Shown: positions 63,961-64,000 of the stretch, one piece after another
Position numbering within the stretch: the first letter of the stretch is position 1
How the letters are laid out: each line of letters starts with the position of its first letter
Source: Nocardioides sp. AX2bis
GTDB lineage: Bacteria > Actinomycetota > Actinomycetes > Propionibacteriales > Nocardioidaceae
Reading direction: 5' to 3'
DNA length: 64,000 nucleotides
Assembly (NCBI RefSeq): GCF_902506435.1
Contig: NZ_LR733215.1
Coordinates: 716,414-780,413 of the forward strand
Translations under genes and position numbers: made by a program
Notes under the pieces: model-generated
Database searches by the model: none
What the model saw: only the letters and a program-made list of their open reading frames with translations
What the model was told of the DNA's origin: nothing

Positions 63961-64000
63961 CGTCCAGCAGCCCTGCACCGCCCCCCGTACCCCCCAGCCC

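Overview
The window is very GC-rich (roughly 73% by eye), with GTG and TTG starts, dense ATGA/GTGA gene overlaps and many start codons sitting 6-8 bases behind a TANNNT -10 box. The gene content (mycofactocin genes, an NDMA-type methanol dehydrogenase, DUF3027, DUF2530, an XPB helicase beside a helicase-associated/WYL protein) points to an actinobacterium, most likely Nocardioides or a close relative. The genus is inference; no rRNA gene is present.

Region 1 (1-24 kb) is a one-carbon / molybdenum-hydroxylase metabolic block. It opens with the end of a MobA-like nucleotidyltransferase. Then come coxD (MoxR ATPase), coxE (VWA protein) and xdhC/coxF, which mature molybdenum hydroxylases; an iron-type alcohol dehydrogenase co-transcribed with a GAF histidine kinase and a NarL-type regulator; and, on the minus strand, a methanol dehydrogenase (Mdo/Mno type) followed by a second MoxR/VWA pair with His-rich segments and a mycofactocin methyltransferase (MftM-like). 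Divergent from mdo is an MftF-like mycofactocin glycosyltransferase. A GAF plus winged-helix regulator precedes coxS-coxL-coxM-coxG, whose large subunit has the form II signature AYRGAGR. The mycofactocin peptide and radical-SAM genes are not in the window. The two cox blocks lie 13 kb apart, yet their promoters share a pair of CCAAC direct repeats at nearly the same place.

Region 2 (24-39 kb) is mixed housekeeping: gndA, alkB, an SRPBCC protein, an MacB/FtsX-type ABC pair, a GntR regulator, cutC, DUF4031, an HD-type protein, an MpaB-like oxygenase, serA, and a minus-strand operon of a FecCD-type metallo-cofactor importer (permease, lipoprotein, ATPase) with a methyltransferase at its end. 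Region 3 (39-59 kb) has the XPB helicase, the helicase-associated/WYL protein, a PP2C phosphatase with an FHA protein, signal peptidase I, a subtilase, a cold-shock protein, two MFS transporters, DUF3027, DUF2530, an AzgA-like purine permease, a frameshifted alpha/beta hydrolase, a GNAT enzyme and a MarR regulator. Region 4 (59.3-64 kb) is the str operon rpsL-rpsG-fusA-tuf, with a clear promoter and a strong terminator.

The most unusual structural signal is a family of short interspersed arrays. Six intergenic sites carry three or four copies of a 22-bp unit (core GAGATGACGCTCGCGG), always in the same internal order and often filling the space between stop codons exactly. Other unexplained structures are a 21-bp perfect inverted repeat behind coxG, a long imperfect inverted repeat in front of a solitary DUF559 endonuclease gene, and several palindromes over promoters. 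No tRNA, rRNA, insertion sequence, CRISPR array or prophage gene was recognised, and no gap between genes exceeds 300 bases.
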